From: Saposhnikovia divaricata | Lineage: Eukaryota > Streptophyta > Magnoliopsida > Apiales > Apiaceae | Direction of reading: 5' to 3' | Assembly (NCBI GenBank): GCA_036435485.1 | Contig: CM071599.1 | Coordinates: 207,923,178 to 207,987,177, forward strand | Length of the DNA stretch: 64,000 bases | Part shown: positions 1 through 10,172 of the stretch, piece by piece | Numbering within the stretch: the stretch's first letter is position 1 | Layout: each line of letters starts with the position of its first letter | The notes under the pieces: model-generated | What the model was told of the DNA's origin: nothing | The model's database searches: none | Seen by the model: only the letters and a program-made list of their open reading frames with translations | Program-made: the position numbers and the translations under genes

Positions 1-142
1 AATTAGACGTTTGCCCCTAGGAATTTCGCGCTCATTTAGGAAGGTGCTTAAGAAACGAAGTAATCTTTAATTATTCCGACTTTTTGGTGTCTAGGAAAGC
101 GAAAGCTGACCTGGCCAATTAAGGTTTTGGTGTCTAGGCTGG
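1..142 (+). mobile_element. Leader fragment of Athila-like element D
   Basis: Noncoding sequence that runs directly into 30545 once element A and one copy of its GCTGG duplication are removed. The phrase TTTTGGTGTCTAGG occurs twice here, at about 81-95 and 124-137. Because the downstream piece (30550-30766) leads into the gag of D, this stretch is inferred to be part of the 5' leader of D. Its 5' LTR would lie left of the window. No gene is seen here. Confidence 0.6.
138..142. repeat. Target-site duplication of element A, left copy
   Basis: GCTGG immediately before TGTTAGCA, matched by GCTGG at 30545-30549 immediately after the other end (CTTATCA). A 5-bp duplication is normal for LTR retrotransposon integration and fixes the limits of element A. 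Confidence 0.92.
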
Positions 143-1745
143 TGTTAGCACAAAATCACGCAAGCGCACGTGTTCACAAGTAATATAGAATGAAGTAGAG
201 TTCGTTCCCACAGAGATTGTATAATTTAGTTCTTGTACCTAAGCATCAATGTATGATTATCGTTCAATGCTAAGACAATAGACAAATTGGTTTTGATATT
301 CTAAAATTAACTAATAAGAATTAATTAACAACTAAATTATTACTAAGTGATTTCAAATTACTTATGATATGGAAAACATGGGATCCTAACTTCAATACAA
401 ACTTCCTTTAGAGATCATGCCCTTTTATCAACACATGTGGTGGTTACGATAACTAATCGGACAACACGAAATAAGTATACGCTACCTTTCAGTACACGCA
501 CACCAATCTACACAATATCCACAAAAGATAGAAATCATGCAGGCACCAATTATGCTTAGACCCTATATGTCTATAGAATTTGAAAACATAATGGTTGAAG
601 ATCAAGTATCCATAAGATTACATAAGGTAGTATGAGACGGTTAGAAACACACCACAAACATGAATAACATTCATGGACTTATGCTAGCATGGCAAGTTCC
701 AAATCAAAAGATTCACTGTCGCTTCACTTAAGATTAACAAGATAGATGTTAGCTACGCATCTATATGAATTAAATACAACCATGCAAGGATATCGTAAAT
801 TCACCACACATATATCAAGTTAGGCAATCAACATCTAAATTCCATAAGTAAATCCGTTAGGACCCCATGACGGCGATTAGTTCATAATCGAACCGTTCGT
901 CATCATGGGGTTTGATGAAAACATGATAAAGATGAAGAGAATAATAATGAATAAACCAATGTTAACAAAGTTATGGAACAAAGTCGAGTAATGATCAAGC
1001 ATCCAAAAGATACGCCTAGTAAGAATACAAGAAAACTATGTCTAGATCTTCTTGTTGTCACGATCCTCGCCTTGGCTTCTCAATCTCGTGCTAGAAAGTG
1101 TGTATGTAATGTGAAGTGATCTGATCTCTGGTGTTGGTGTGTGTAAATCTGACCCCCAAGCATGTGTATTTATAGCTCAATATTGCCTCTTCTCCAAACA
1201 ATTGCCATTCTTGAGTAGGAATTGAATTTGACAATTTCAATCTTTAAATATGATATAGATTGCAACTTCCCCTGTCAAATAAAGCTTCTGGACTATTCCC
1301 ACTGTCCAAGAATATTTCCATGTCGAATAGGAAAAGAAAACGGCAACATTCCTCTTTGAAATCAGATTTGGAACAAGTTCTGGCGGCCCAGTTTTCCATT
1401 AGCGCGGTCGCGCTCTTCTCCTATGCTTTTACAGCGCGGTCGCGCTCCACCAAATCTGTCAACCCTGCCTAGCGCGGTCGCGCTCTCCTCCAATGCAAAC
1501 ATAGCGCGGTCGCGCTCCTCTAATGCTGTCTCTGCAGAAATTGAGTTAGAAACTAATTCTTCGCGCGCCGTTTTTACACCACAACCACTTCTGTTCCAAA
1601 AGCTACAAAACACCGTACTCCCTGCGAAAAACCTAATTCCTGCACAAACTCCACAAAACACATTAAACCACACAAATACTCGAGGATTCAGCAATCAATT
1701 CAAGCCAAAATAGAACGATCCAAATGGATAAAAATCCACTTATCA
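143..1745 (-). repeat. 3' LTR of element A
   Basis: 1603 bp, TG...CA bounded, nearly identical to 28941-30544. On the minus strand it starts TGATAAGTGG and ends TGCTAACA. A TATA-type box (TATAAATA on the minus strand) lies at 1167-1174. Four copies of the hairpin AGCGCGGTCGCGCT lie at 1401, 1433, 1471 and 1503, upstream of the TATA box in transcription direction. A long-range stem pairs 862-870 with 903-911. Small ORFs in this LTR are duplicated in the other LTR and look like chance frames. Confidence 0.93.
1401..1516. repeat. Array of four GC-rich hairpins in the LTR of A
   Basis: AGCGCGGTCGCGCT occurs at 1401-1414, 1433-1446, 1471-1484 and 1503-1516, at spacings of 32, 38 and 32 bp. Each unit has 6-bp arms (AGCGCG, CGCGCT) around GT. 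The array recurs at 30200-30315 in the other LTR. Two more copies, one with a single change, lie at 2689-2702 and 2721-2734 in the 3' untranslated region of A. Function is unknown. Confidence 0.85.
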
Positions 1746-1758
1746 CACCCCCAAACTT
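1746..1758 (-). other. Polypurine tract of element A
   Basis: On the minus strand the sequence AAGTTTGGGGGTG abuts the LTR start TGATAAGTGG. This is the expected position and composition of a plus-strand DNA primer. Element C has the same tract at 16754-16766. Confidence 0.8.
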
Positions 1759-1811
1759 GAACCGATGCTTGTCCTCAAGCATAAACAGATATAAATATTT
1801 ACAACTAATTA

Positions 1812-1937
1812 GTACCACTTCCGTAGGTGATCACAGATGCATTTAGCATATGCAACAAGCCCTTTAAACCCCTAGGCAGCCCTAGTGGACGAGTAAGGTC
1901 TCGTGAGGGCCTATAGTGAATGTACCCACAAAATCCA
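1812..1937 (-). promoter_or_regulatory. Conserved pre-polypurine-tract block, copy in A
   Basis: Read on the minus strand, this matches 16576-16700 in C and 35602-35720 in D almost base for base, including the central words CTATAGGCCCTCACGAGA and GGGCTGCCTAGGGGTTTAAA. It holds a hairpin with one mismatch here (GTTGCAT pairing with ATGCATC). All three copies lie about 50-70 bp before the polypurine tract and are noncoding. A cis-acting RNA role is inferred, not shown. Confidence 0.75.
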
Positions 1938-2741
1938 ACTGACACAAACGACACAAACAATGCAATGCATGAATGCAACTAAATATGAATGCAAAGGATC
2001 CCCTCAAACTAACCAACACCACTTAGCAAGCAAATATCTCAATGAATGCAATCAATCCAAACAGAGCTCGACTAAATCCCGGTATACTAACAATACATGA
2101 TCAGAACGTGCGTGTGTGCAATGCTCGACAGATATACTCCCAAACCGGATCAAAATCATACATATTCTTTTCCAAGACAATCACAGGGTTATAAATAGAA
2201 TGAACGTTAAACTAGAATCGGAATCAGATGAATGATGTCCACTAGAACCACCAGCAAAACGAGTCCTTTTCGGGGCCATTACACAATCTCCCACAAGCAG
2301 AAAATATGAACAAATAGCAACCCACAGCAACCTAACAACAATTATCCCAAAATACGTAACTACAAATCCGAATAATCAAGAATAATCAAGAAATTACCCA
2401 AAACGAATCTGTATGAGAAGTAACACTGCGTATCCAGCCTCCAATCGATGAATGAACACGAATTCCAAAGCTCCAAAATCGTGGTTTAGGGTTTTAAGGG
2501 TGTATGTATGTGTATGTATATGAGAGATGTATAAAAAGATTGGGTTGAGATATATGGTCTGATTAACCACAAAAATTAGGATTTATAGAATGATTAGAAG
2601 TGTATTTGGGCTGGGATTAGGGTTTCAAATCGGAATTTGGGCTGAAAATTTGCTCCGGAAATCTTTCTGCACCTTCAGAATTCGAACTAGCGCGGTCGCG
2701 CTCTATTTACACTGCTAGACAGCGCGGTCGTGCTGTCCCAA

Positions 2742-2742
<1 letters not shown>

Positions 2743-2801
<59 letters not shown>
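2743..2801. repeat. AT microsatellite, left half
   Basis: Uninterrupted AT dinucleotides, continued at 23248-23308 beyond the copia element. The copia insertion split one microsatellite, so its ATATA duplication (2797-2801 and 23248-23252) is consistent but not diagnostic. Confidence 0.9.
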
Positions 2802-2805
<4 letters not shown>

Positions 2806-3310
2806 AAATATAATTGATGTGTTTTGATCAGTGTTTAAGTGTTACAGGGAGTTATCAGAGTTTAGCTGGAAGCAGTCAGAGTTTGTGTAAACTCTGACAG
2901 TTGGAAGCTCGACAGAGTTTGTTAAACTCTGTCTGGAGGAAGCGCGTCTACTGTTCAACAGTGATTAAAGATTAATTATGGAAGCGATACCTTTGAAGAT
3001 TGGATAGCTATCAAAGAGATCGAGTTGACATAGGAGACGTGTGACAATCTGTAATTGATATCATTGTATAGCTGATTATTAGGAATATCAATTAGAGATT
3101 GTATCGTAGCTGTATGTTATATAAATACAGATAGGTTAACCCTAGAAGGGTATCGATAACGAATTATCATTATTGTAACCTAGCAGCTCTTTGTGATATT
3201 TTACATCACGAAGAGGGTTTGAAATACAAGAAGTTTTTTAAGTGCATAAACGCTTTTACTTGTTAATCTCTCATACAAAGTTGATTATTATTTGTGTATT
3301 CGGCCTAACA
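2802..3310 (+). repeat. 5' LTR of element B
   Basis: 509 bp, starts TGTTAAATATAA and ends CGGCCTAACA. A TATA box (TATAAATA) lies at 3120-3127. Two adjacent hairpins share the arms CAGAGTTT and AAACTCTG, at 2877-2896 and 2912-2932. The copy at 22739-23247 appears identical. Confidence 0.95.
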
Positions 3311-3312
3311 AG

Positions 3313-3325
3313 TGGTATCAGAGCC
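3313..3325 (+). other. Primer-binding site of element B (initiator tRNA-Met)
   Basis: TGGTATCAGAGCC two bases after the LTR. This is the standard plant copia site complementary to the 3' end of initiator methionine tRNA. Confidence 0.95.
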
Positions 3326-3371
3326 AATCTGTTACTTTATTACAGGTTAAGATCCAAACACAACAATAATC

Positions 3372-5603
3372 ATGTCAGAAATTCCTCCACCAACACCTAC
3401 TGTTTCTGAAAAGGCTCCTACTACTGTGAGTCGTTATGAACCAATCAGGGTTCCTATTCTGAGGCCATTAGAGTATGCTACGTGGAAGGTCAAGATGACT
3501 ATGTTTCTGGAGGCTACAGATCCAGAATATCTTGACAGGATTTATGAAGGTCCTCACAATCCTACAAAGCTATCTGTTGCAGTTGCTGGTGAAGCAGCAA
3601 AAATGGTTCCAAAGGAAAAGAAGGACATGACTCCTGAAGATCTATCATCAATTGCTAAGGATGCAAAAGTTAGGCATTTACTACATAGTGCCTTAGACAA
3701 TGTCATGTCTAACAAAGTCATTAACTGCACCACTGCAAAAGAGATATGGGATGCACTTGAAGTCAGGTGTCAAGGAACTGCAGCTATTAAGAAGAATAGG
3801 AGAAACATACTCACACAAGAGTATGAGCATTTTGAGGCTAAACCTGAAGAGACCATGACAGAAACATTTGATAGATTCTGTAAACTGATTAATGATCTGT
3901 CATTGGTCAACAAAGAGTATGATCTAGAAGACTCGAATCTCAAGTTTCTTCTTTCTCTACCTGAAAAGTGGGATGTGAAAACAACCACTATTAGAGACAA
4001 CTATGATCTTGCTGAAACAGAGATTGATGAAATTTATGGACTGCTCAAAACTTATGAATTGGAAATGGAGCAGAGAAACAGGAGATCAAGTAGAAAAGGA
4101 AAGTCAGTTGCTCTTAATGTTGAAGAGAAGCCTCAGAAGAAAGAGGCATCAAGAAGGAAAATGAAGGGAAAAGCTTTGGTCATACATTCAGAAAGTGATT
4201 CACTAAACTCTGATTATGATTCAAACTCTTCTGAATCATCTGACTCTGAGGATGATGAAGAAGAAATGAGAAAAATGGCTGTGCTGATGGTGAAAACTTT
4301 CAAGAAAATGGGCTTCAAGAATTTCAAGAAAGGAAAAAGGTTTTCTAGGGATTCAAATGAAGACAGGAAAAGCTACAGGAAGTCTGATAAGAGAGATTCT
4401 AAAGGGAAGAAGGATAAGTCTGAAATTCAATGCTACAAGTGTAAGGAGATGGGTCACTATGCTCCTGAGTGCAAGAAGGGTAAAACTGGAAAGGTACTCT
4501 ACACTAAAGGCAGAGATTGGGCAGATACTTCAGATTCTGATGAAGAAGTGAACTATGCTCTCATGGCTACTACTGAATCAGAATCCTCTGAAAATCAGGT
4601 ACCTCCAACTACCTATGCTTATAATATTGATGACATTGCTCAATTAAGAATTTTTCTTAAGTCATTGCATATAAGTTATAGGGATCAGACTTTAGAAAAT
4701 GAGAGGATAAAAGCTGAAAATTCTGAACTTAAAGAGAGAAATAAACTTGTTGAAGAGAAACTTGAAAACATGCAACAAGTTCAGAAAGAGAGAGATGATG
4801 CTGTTTGCAAAGAACAGATTTTGCTTCAGAAATATAAACAACTAGAATCTGAGTTGGAGGAAGCAAATAAGAAAATTAGGACTTGGACTAATTCTGGAAA
4901 GGACACTCAACAGATTTTTCAAACAGACACTGTTGGTCTAGGTTATAATGAGGAAGATGAACTTAGATTTCAAAATCAAGTTAAAGTCAGAACTAAATTT
5001 GTTCATGGAACCAGTAAATTTTTGTCTGAGAATGAAAAAGAAGCTGTCAAAAGAAAACCAGTAAAAACTAGTGTTAATCAGGTTAATATTGGTTCAATGA
5101 CAGATAAACAACTCAAACATAAACTGAAGGAGTTAAAATCTGTTGAGAAAAAGAAAGTGTCAAACAAGAACAGAAATGGAAAAGTAGGCATCACTTCAGG
5201 AAATAAACCAATGCTTGCTAGTTATGCTCCAAGAAAGACATGTCATAACTGTGGTAGTACTAAGCATCTTGCAAATTTCTGCAAGAAAAATAAAAATATA
5301 AATTCTTTACCTACAAAGTCTGAGGTAAAGAAGGATTCTGCTAGAACTAAGCCACAGACTCTATGCACACACTGTGGAAGCACTTGGCATTCCATCTATA
5401 CTTGCAGAAAATATCATGCTATCTATCATAATTACTATGAACTGAAACCCAATCTAAAATGGGTTAAAGTTGATACTGCAAGTGCAAGCACTGATACTGT
5501 TAGCTCAAACTCTGATAATGTTAATTCCGCTGCAAAAGCTAACAAAGTTAAGAATGCCAAAGGATCCAAGCAAGTCTGGATCCTTAAAACTAATCCTCAG
5601 TAA
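3372..5603 (+). CDS. gag: Gag polyprotein of copia element B
   Basis: 743-residue structural protein expected to form the virus-like particle and bind the element RNA. ATG at 3372 lies 61 bases after the LTR. Residues of about 60-235 resemble the copia-type Gag domain (UBN2-like). There follow a long lysine- and serine/aspartate-rich stretch, then zinc knuckles of the form C-x2-C-x4-H-x4-C at 354-367, 624-637 and 665-678, and a coiled-coil-like segment around 430-505. Three knuckles and this length are more than most copia Gags have and fit the SIRE-like lineage. The frame is open to a TAA at 5601. pol follows in the +1 frame, so expression of pol needs a special mechanism. Confidence 0.93.
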   Translation: MSEIPPPTPTVSEKAPTTVSRYEPIRVPILRPLEYATWKVKMTMFLEATDPEYLDRIYEGPHNPTKLSVAVAGEAAKMVPKEKKDMTPEDLSSIAKDAKVRHLLHSALDNVMSNKVINCTTAKEIWDALEVRCQGTAAIKKNRRNILTQEYEHFEAKPEETMTETFDRFCKLINDLSLVNKEYDLEDSNLKFLLSLPEKWDVKTTTIRDNYDLAETEIDEIYGLLKTYELEMEQRNRRSSRKGKSVALNVEEKPQKKEASRRKMKGKALVIHSESDSLNSDYDSNSSESSDSEDDEEEMRKMAVLMVKTFKKMGFKNFKKGKRFSRDSNEDRKSYRKSDKRDSKGKKDKSEIQCYKCKEMGHYAPECKKGKTGKVLYTKGRDWADTSDSDEEVNYALMATTESESSENQVPPTTYAYNIDDIAQLRIFLKSLHISYRDQTLENERIKAENSELKERNKLVEEKLENMQQVQKERDDAVCKEQILLQKYKQLESELEEANKKIRTWTNSGKDTQQIFQTDTVGLGYNEEDELRFQNQVKVRTKFVHGTSKFLSENEKEAVKRKPVKTSVNQVNIGSMTDKQLKHKLKELKSVEKKKVSNKNRNGKVGITSGNKPMLASYAPRKTCHNCGSTKHLANFCKKNKNINSLPTKSEVKKDSARTKPQTLCTHCGSTWHSIYTCRKYHAIYHNYYELKPNLKWVKVDTASASTDTVSSNSDNVNSAAKANKVKNAKGSKQVWILKTNPQ

Positions 5604-5613
5604 TTGTTTGTGA

Positions 5614-8600
5614 TTGCAGGGTAACAGGGAGGCAACCCTAGTCGTGGACAGTGGATGTTCAGGACACATGACTGGAAATAAAGCCCTGCTATCAGAATAT
5701 GAGGAGAAGGCTGGCCCAAAAGTTTCCTATGGTGATGGCAATATAGGAAGAACATTGGGATATGGCAATATCAATCTTGGAAATGTCATCATCAACAATG
5801 TAGCTCATGTCCCAGGACTCAAGCATGACCTGCTATCTGTGAGTCAAATCTGTGACAAGGGATATCATGTAGATTTCCAACCTGAATATTGTGAAGTTAT
5901 CAGCAAATCTACAGGAAAGGTTGTTCTAGTTGGTCACAGGCAAAACAACATTTATGAAATCAAGCTTTTGATAGACTCTGTTGGAAAAGCTGTTTGCCTG
6001 TCTACAAGAATGTCTAATGAAGAGGGTTGGAAGTGGCACAAGAAACTCTCACATTTGAACTTGAACAACATCAATGAATTGATCAGAAAGGATCTTGTAA
6101 GAGGACTCCCAAAGACCCTGTTAAATGTTGATGGCCTATGTGACTCATGTCAGAAGGCTAAACAAAGGAAGTCATCTTTCAAGAGCAAAATAGAATCTTC
6201 TATCACTGATCCTCATCATCTTCTTCATGTTGATCTATTTGGTCCAGTAAATGTTATGTCTATTGCAAGGAAGAAATATGCTTTAGTCATTGTTGATGAA
6301 TACACTAGATTCACCTGGGTGTATTTTCTAGCAAAGAAGGATGAAACTACATCAACTCTGATGGAGCATGTGAAGCTTCTGGACAAAGGATCAAGCAACA
6401 AAGTGAGAATCATCAGAAGTGATAATGGAACTGAGTTCAGAAATGCAACAATGGAAGAATTCTGCAAGGACAATGGAGTGAAACAAGAATTTTCAGCACC
6501 TGGTACACCACAACAAAATGGTGTAGTTGAGAGGAAAAATAGAACATTAATTGAAGCTGCCACAACTATGCTTGATGAAGCAAAATTGCCAACTTATTTC
6601 TGGGCAGAAGCTGTTCAAACTGCTTGTTTTACTCAAAATGCAACACTGATCAATAAGCATGGAAAGACACCATATGAGATGGTGAAGAAAAAGAAGCCTA
6701 ACCTGAAATACTTTCATATTTTCGGGTGCAAATGTTTCGTTTTGAAGACTCATCCAGAACAGTTGACCAAGTTTGAGTTAAAGGCAGATGAAGGAATTTT
6801 TGTTGGCTATCCACTGTCAACAAAGGCATTCAGAGTTTACAATCTGAGAACTAAAGTGATCATGGAATCAATACATGTTTCTTTTGATGATAAGAAGATA
6901 ACTGGACTTGAAGACAAAGACGAATATGATCAACTGAACTTTGAAAATGAAGTTTTAAACTCTGATGAAGGAAACACTGATGAAACAATTCTGACAGACT
7001 CTGTTGAAACAAACTTTGAACCTCTACTGGTAAATTCTGGAGAAACTTCTCAGTCACAACAAAGAGGAGAACCAGTTGAGGGGGAGCATGATCAAGATGA
7101 AGACTCAAACACTGATACTGAGTCAACTGAAAAATCTGGATCAAACTCTGATGCTTCAAACTCTGAAAATTCAAATTCTGACTCTGGACAGTCAAGTTCA
7201 GGGGGAGTCTCAGAAAACGAAAATAGATCACAACAGAATCAGGAGAGCATGGATCAAGGGGGAGGATCACATGTTGATAGAAGTCATTTGCCTTCTGCTA
7301 GGAAATGGACTAAATCACATACACCTGATTTGATAATTGGTGATCCAGATGCAACAGTAAAGACAAGAAGTGCTACTGCAAGTGAATGTTTATTTCATGC
7401 ATTCTTGTCTAAAAATGAACCAAAGAAAGTGGAAGAAGCTCTTCAAGATGCAGACTGGATAACAGCAATGCAGGAAGAGTTAAATGAATTTGAAAGAAAC
7501 GAAGTTTGGACCCTTGTACCAAGGCCAAAGAACAGATCTATTGTTGGTACTAAATGGGTTTTCAGAAACAAGACTGACAGTGAAGGTGTTATCACAAGGA
7601 ACAAGGCTAGACTGGTAGCAAAAGGTTATTCACAGCAGGAAGGAATAGATTATGATGAAACATTTGCTCCAGTAGCAAGATTGGAGGCAATCAGAATTTT
7701 TCTAGCATATGCCTCTCACAAGAAATTCAAAGTGTTCCAGATGGATGTGAAAAGTGCTTTTCTGAATGGAAAGCTTGAAGAAGAAGTGTTTGTTGAACAA
7801 CCACCAGGATTTGTGGACCCCAAATATCCAGATTATGTCTACAGGCTAGATAAGGCACTATATGGACTTAAGCAGGCACCAAGAGCATGGTATGAGACAC
7901 TTGCTCAGTTTCTTCTAGAAAGTGGATTCAACAGAGGTACAATTGACAAAACTCTATTTTATTTCAACCAAGGAAGTGACCTCCTTTTAGTTCAAATTTA
8001 TGTTGATGACATCATCTTTGGGTCTACTAATGATAAACTCTGTAAGAAGTTTGCCAAGCTCATGCAGTCCAGATATCAAATGAGCATGATGGGAGAGCTT
8101 AGTTACTTTCTAGGCCTACAGGTGAAACAAACAGAAGATGGAATTTTCATTAATCAAGAAAAATACACCAGAAATCTTCTCAAGAAATTTGGTATGCTTG
8201 ACTGTTCATCTGCATCAACTCCCATGGCAACAGCAACTAAACTGGACAAAGACACAGGAGTTTCAGTGGATATGACAAACTTCAGGGGCATGATAGGATC
8301 TCTTCTATACTTGACAGCTAGTAGGCCTGACATCATGTATGCAACCTGTCTTTGTGCAAGGTTTCAGGCAGATCCTAGAGAGCCACATCTGACAGCTGTG
8401 AAAAGAATCTTCAAGTATCTCAAGGGCACCATATCATTAGGTCTGTGGTACCCCAGAGAATCAGATTTTAAGCTACTTGGATATTCTGATGCAGACTTTG
8501 CAGGCTGTAAGGTAGACAGAAAGAGCACTAGTGGAAGTTGTCAATTTCTTGGTGACAGACTTGTTTCCTGGTACAGCAAGAAACAGAAATCAATCTCCAC

Positions 8601-8943
8601 ATCTACAGCTGAAGCAGAGTATATTGCAGCTGGTAGCTGTTGTGCACAGATCTTATGGATGAAGAATCAATTGCTGGATTATGGATTGAGGTACAGTAAT
8701 ATACCTATTTACTGTGATAACCAAAGTGCTATTGCTATGACAGGTAATCCAGTACAGCATTCAATGACCAAGCACATCAGCATAAGGTACCACTTCATCA
8801 GAGAACATGTGGAAGAAGGAAATATTGAACTACATTTTGTCTCTACAGAACAACAGCTTGCAGATATCTTCACTAAACCATTGAGTGAAGTTACATTTAC
8901 AAGGCTGGTTAATGAACTAGGAATGATCTCTGGTTCTGACTAG
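5614..8943 (+). CDS. pol: Pol polyprotein (PR-INT-RT-RH) of copia element B
   Basis: Open frame of 1109 codons that begins after a TGA at 5611, with no ATG at its start. It is probably expressed with Gag by recoding or splicing. In order it has: an aspartic protease motif (Asp12-Ser-Gly); an integrase zinc-binding region near residue 145; the integrase core triad Asp207, Asp270, Glu306 (D-x35-E); reverse transcriptase with YVDD at 796-799; and a copia RNase H region starting YSDADFAG with Asp959. All catalytic residues that could be located are present and there is no internal stop. This looks enzymatically intact. Integrase before reverse transcriptase places it in Ty1/copia. Confidence 0.95.
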   Translation: MQGNREATLVVDSGCSGHMTGNKALLSEYEEKAGPKVSYGDGNIGRTLGYGNINLGNVIINNVAHVPGLKHDLLSVSQICDKGYHVDFQPEYCEVISKSTGKVVLVGHRQNNIYEIKLLIDSVGKAVCLSTRMSNEEGWKWHKKLSHLNLNNINELIRKDLVRGLPKTLLNVDGLCDSCQKAKQRKSSFKSKIESSITDPHHLLHVDLFGPVNVMSIARKKYALVIVDEYTRFTWVYFLAKKDETTSTLMEHVKLLDKGSSNKVRIIRSDNGTEFRNATMEEFCKDNGVKQEFSAPGTPQQNGVVERKNRTLIEAATTMLDEAKLPTYFWAEAVQTACFTQNATLINKHGKTPYEMVKKKKPNLKYFHIFGCKCFVLKTHPEQLTKFELKADEGIFVGYPLSTKAFRVYNLRTKVIMESIHVSFDDKKITGLEDKDEYDQLNFENEVLNSDEGNTDETILTDSVETNFEPLLVNSGETSQSQQRGEPVEGEHDQDEDSNTDTESTEKSGSNSDASNSENSNSDSGQSSSGGVSENENRSQQNQESMDQGGGSHVDRSHLPSARKWTKSHTPDLIIGDPDATVKTRSATASECLFHAFLSKNEPKKVEEALQDADWITAMQEELNEFERNEVWTLVPRPKNRSIVGTKWVFRNKTDSEGVITRNKARLVAKGYSQQEGIDYDETFAPVARLEAIRIFLAYASHKKFKVFQMDVKSAFLNGKLEEEVFVEQPPGFVDPKYPDYVYRLDKALYGLKQAPRAWYETLAQFLLESGFNRGTIDKTLFYFNQGSDLLLVQIYVDDIIFGSTNDKLCKKFAKLMQSRYQMSMMGELSYFLGLQVKQTEDGIFINQEKYTRNLLKKFGMLDCSSASTPMATATKLDKDTGVSVDMTNFRGMIGSLLYLTASRPDIMYATCLCARFQADPREPHLTAVKRIFKYLKGTISLGLWYPRESDFKLLGYSDADFAGCKVDRKSTSGSCQFLGDRLVSWYSKKQKSISTSTAEAEYIAAGSCCAQILWMKNQLLDYGLRYSNIPIYCDNQSAIAMTGNPVQHSMTKHISIRYHFIREHVEEGNIELHFVSTEQQLADIFTKPLSEVTFTRLVNELGMISGSD

Positions 8944-10172
8944 AAATGTTGGTTAGATTCAAACTTTACTTATGTGATGTATTAATCATATTTCCTGATT
9001 GGTTAAATACTAAGTGAACTCTGTTGATTAAACTCTGTTATGCATACTCTGTTAAACTCTGTCATATTTTGTCCTCAAGAATGTATTCGAGAAGTGACTA
9101 AGTGAGTGATTCGAGAACTGGAGTTGACTTGATCGATAACTCTGAGTTCTCGAATAGTGTTATCTTGACATATCGAATCACTTCTCGAATAGCTCTTTTC
9201 TCTGGGACTCCTTGAGATATCGAATAGAGCATTTTGACATATCGAATCCCTGAGATATCGAATAGCATATTGAGTCTTTGAGATATCGAATGTATATATG
9301 TCATACACTGTTAATAAGTTTGATAAACTCTGTGAACTTTGAGTTGATTTTTGTCTGAATGAAAACACCAATGAAGAAATATGTATGAAGCATGATTCTC
9401 AGCAATTAATCATGAATCTTTCTGAGTTATTGAGATCTAATCTTAGATTGTGCAGAAAGTTAACACAGCATGATACTGGCTCATATTTATAGCATCTCTT
9501 AGTTTATTTTGTCCTAAACTCTGAGTCTATAAATACTGTGTGCATTACCTTTCATGAAGAACTACTGATGTTGATGAACTCTAAACTCTGTTAGTTATAC
9601 TCTGATAAAATAAAATGTTTACTGCAATACCCCAAAGAAAGTGTATATAGGTTGTTATACTCCTTTGAGATTATGTTGGATACTAGGATGACCCAGGAAC
9701 TTATTGGTATATAATATGTGCTAAAATTCTCTGATTTTTGGTGACTAGTTAAATACTAGGATGACCCAGGAACTTATCAAAATGATAAGGGCTAAAATTT
9801 TTGAATTTTTGGTGACTGGTTCCAACCTCTGATTACTGGAATGAAAAATAAAATAAAAAAAAAATGAAAAAAAATAAAAAAAAAATGAAAAAAATGTGTA
9901 TATAAAGAGGGTATAAAATAAAAATTACTGTATAAAGTTCGAATACTTCAGAGTTTAGCTTTCATCATACAGTCAGTGTTTACTATGACAGTTTGTGCAT
10001 CCAGTGTTTATTGATTTACTTTATGGATTTTATGAAAAATTAGATGCTCTAAAAATTGACTTAGTAAACTCTGCTTCACACATACACATATTCACAACTG
10101 TGCAATTTATGAAAGGGTTTCGATGATAAAGTTGGAGAATTGACAAACGCTGTTGATTCGTGATTTGTACTC
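8944..10172 (+). other. Post-pol noncoding region of B, before the C insertion
   Basis: No convincing gene. The words AAACTCTG and CTCTGTTAAACTCTG recur many times (about 9017-9060, 9320-9335, 9575-9600, 10067), echoing the LTR hairpin arms. Between 9165 and 9295 short repeats of GAGATATCGAAT and TGACATATCGAAT occur. An A-rich run of about 60 bases lies at 9841-9900. The region resumes after C at 18259. Confidence 0.6.
10168..10172. repeat. Target-site duplication of element C
   Basis: TACTC before the 5' LTR, repeated at 18254-18258 after the 3' LTR. It defines C as an intact insertion within B. Confidence 0.95.

Larger units (their letters stand above)
1759..2801 (-). other. 3' untranslated region of element A, distal part
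   Basis: About 1 kb without a convincing ORF. It contains a block conserved with C and D (1812-1937), two copies of the GC-rich hairpin (2689-2702, 2721-2734) and an AT dinucleotide run (about 2743-2801) in which copia element B is inserted. The region continues on the far side of B at 23248-23416. Confidence 0.7.

Noticed and set aside
1260..1713. Small ORFs in the LTRs of A (also 30059-30512)
   Set aside because: They lie across the hairpin array and upstream of the TATA box, and on both strands. They are duplicated only because the LTR is duplicated.
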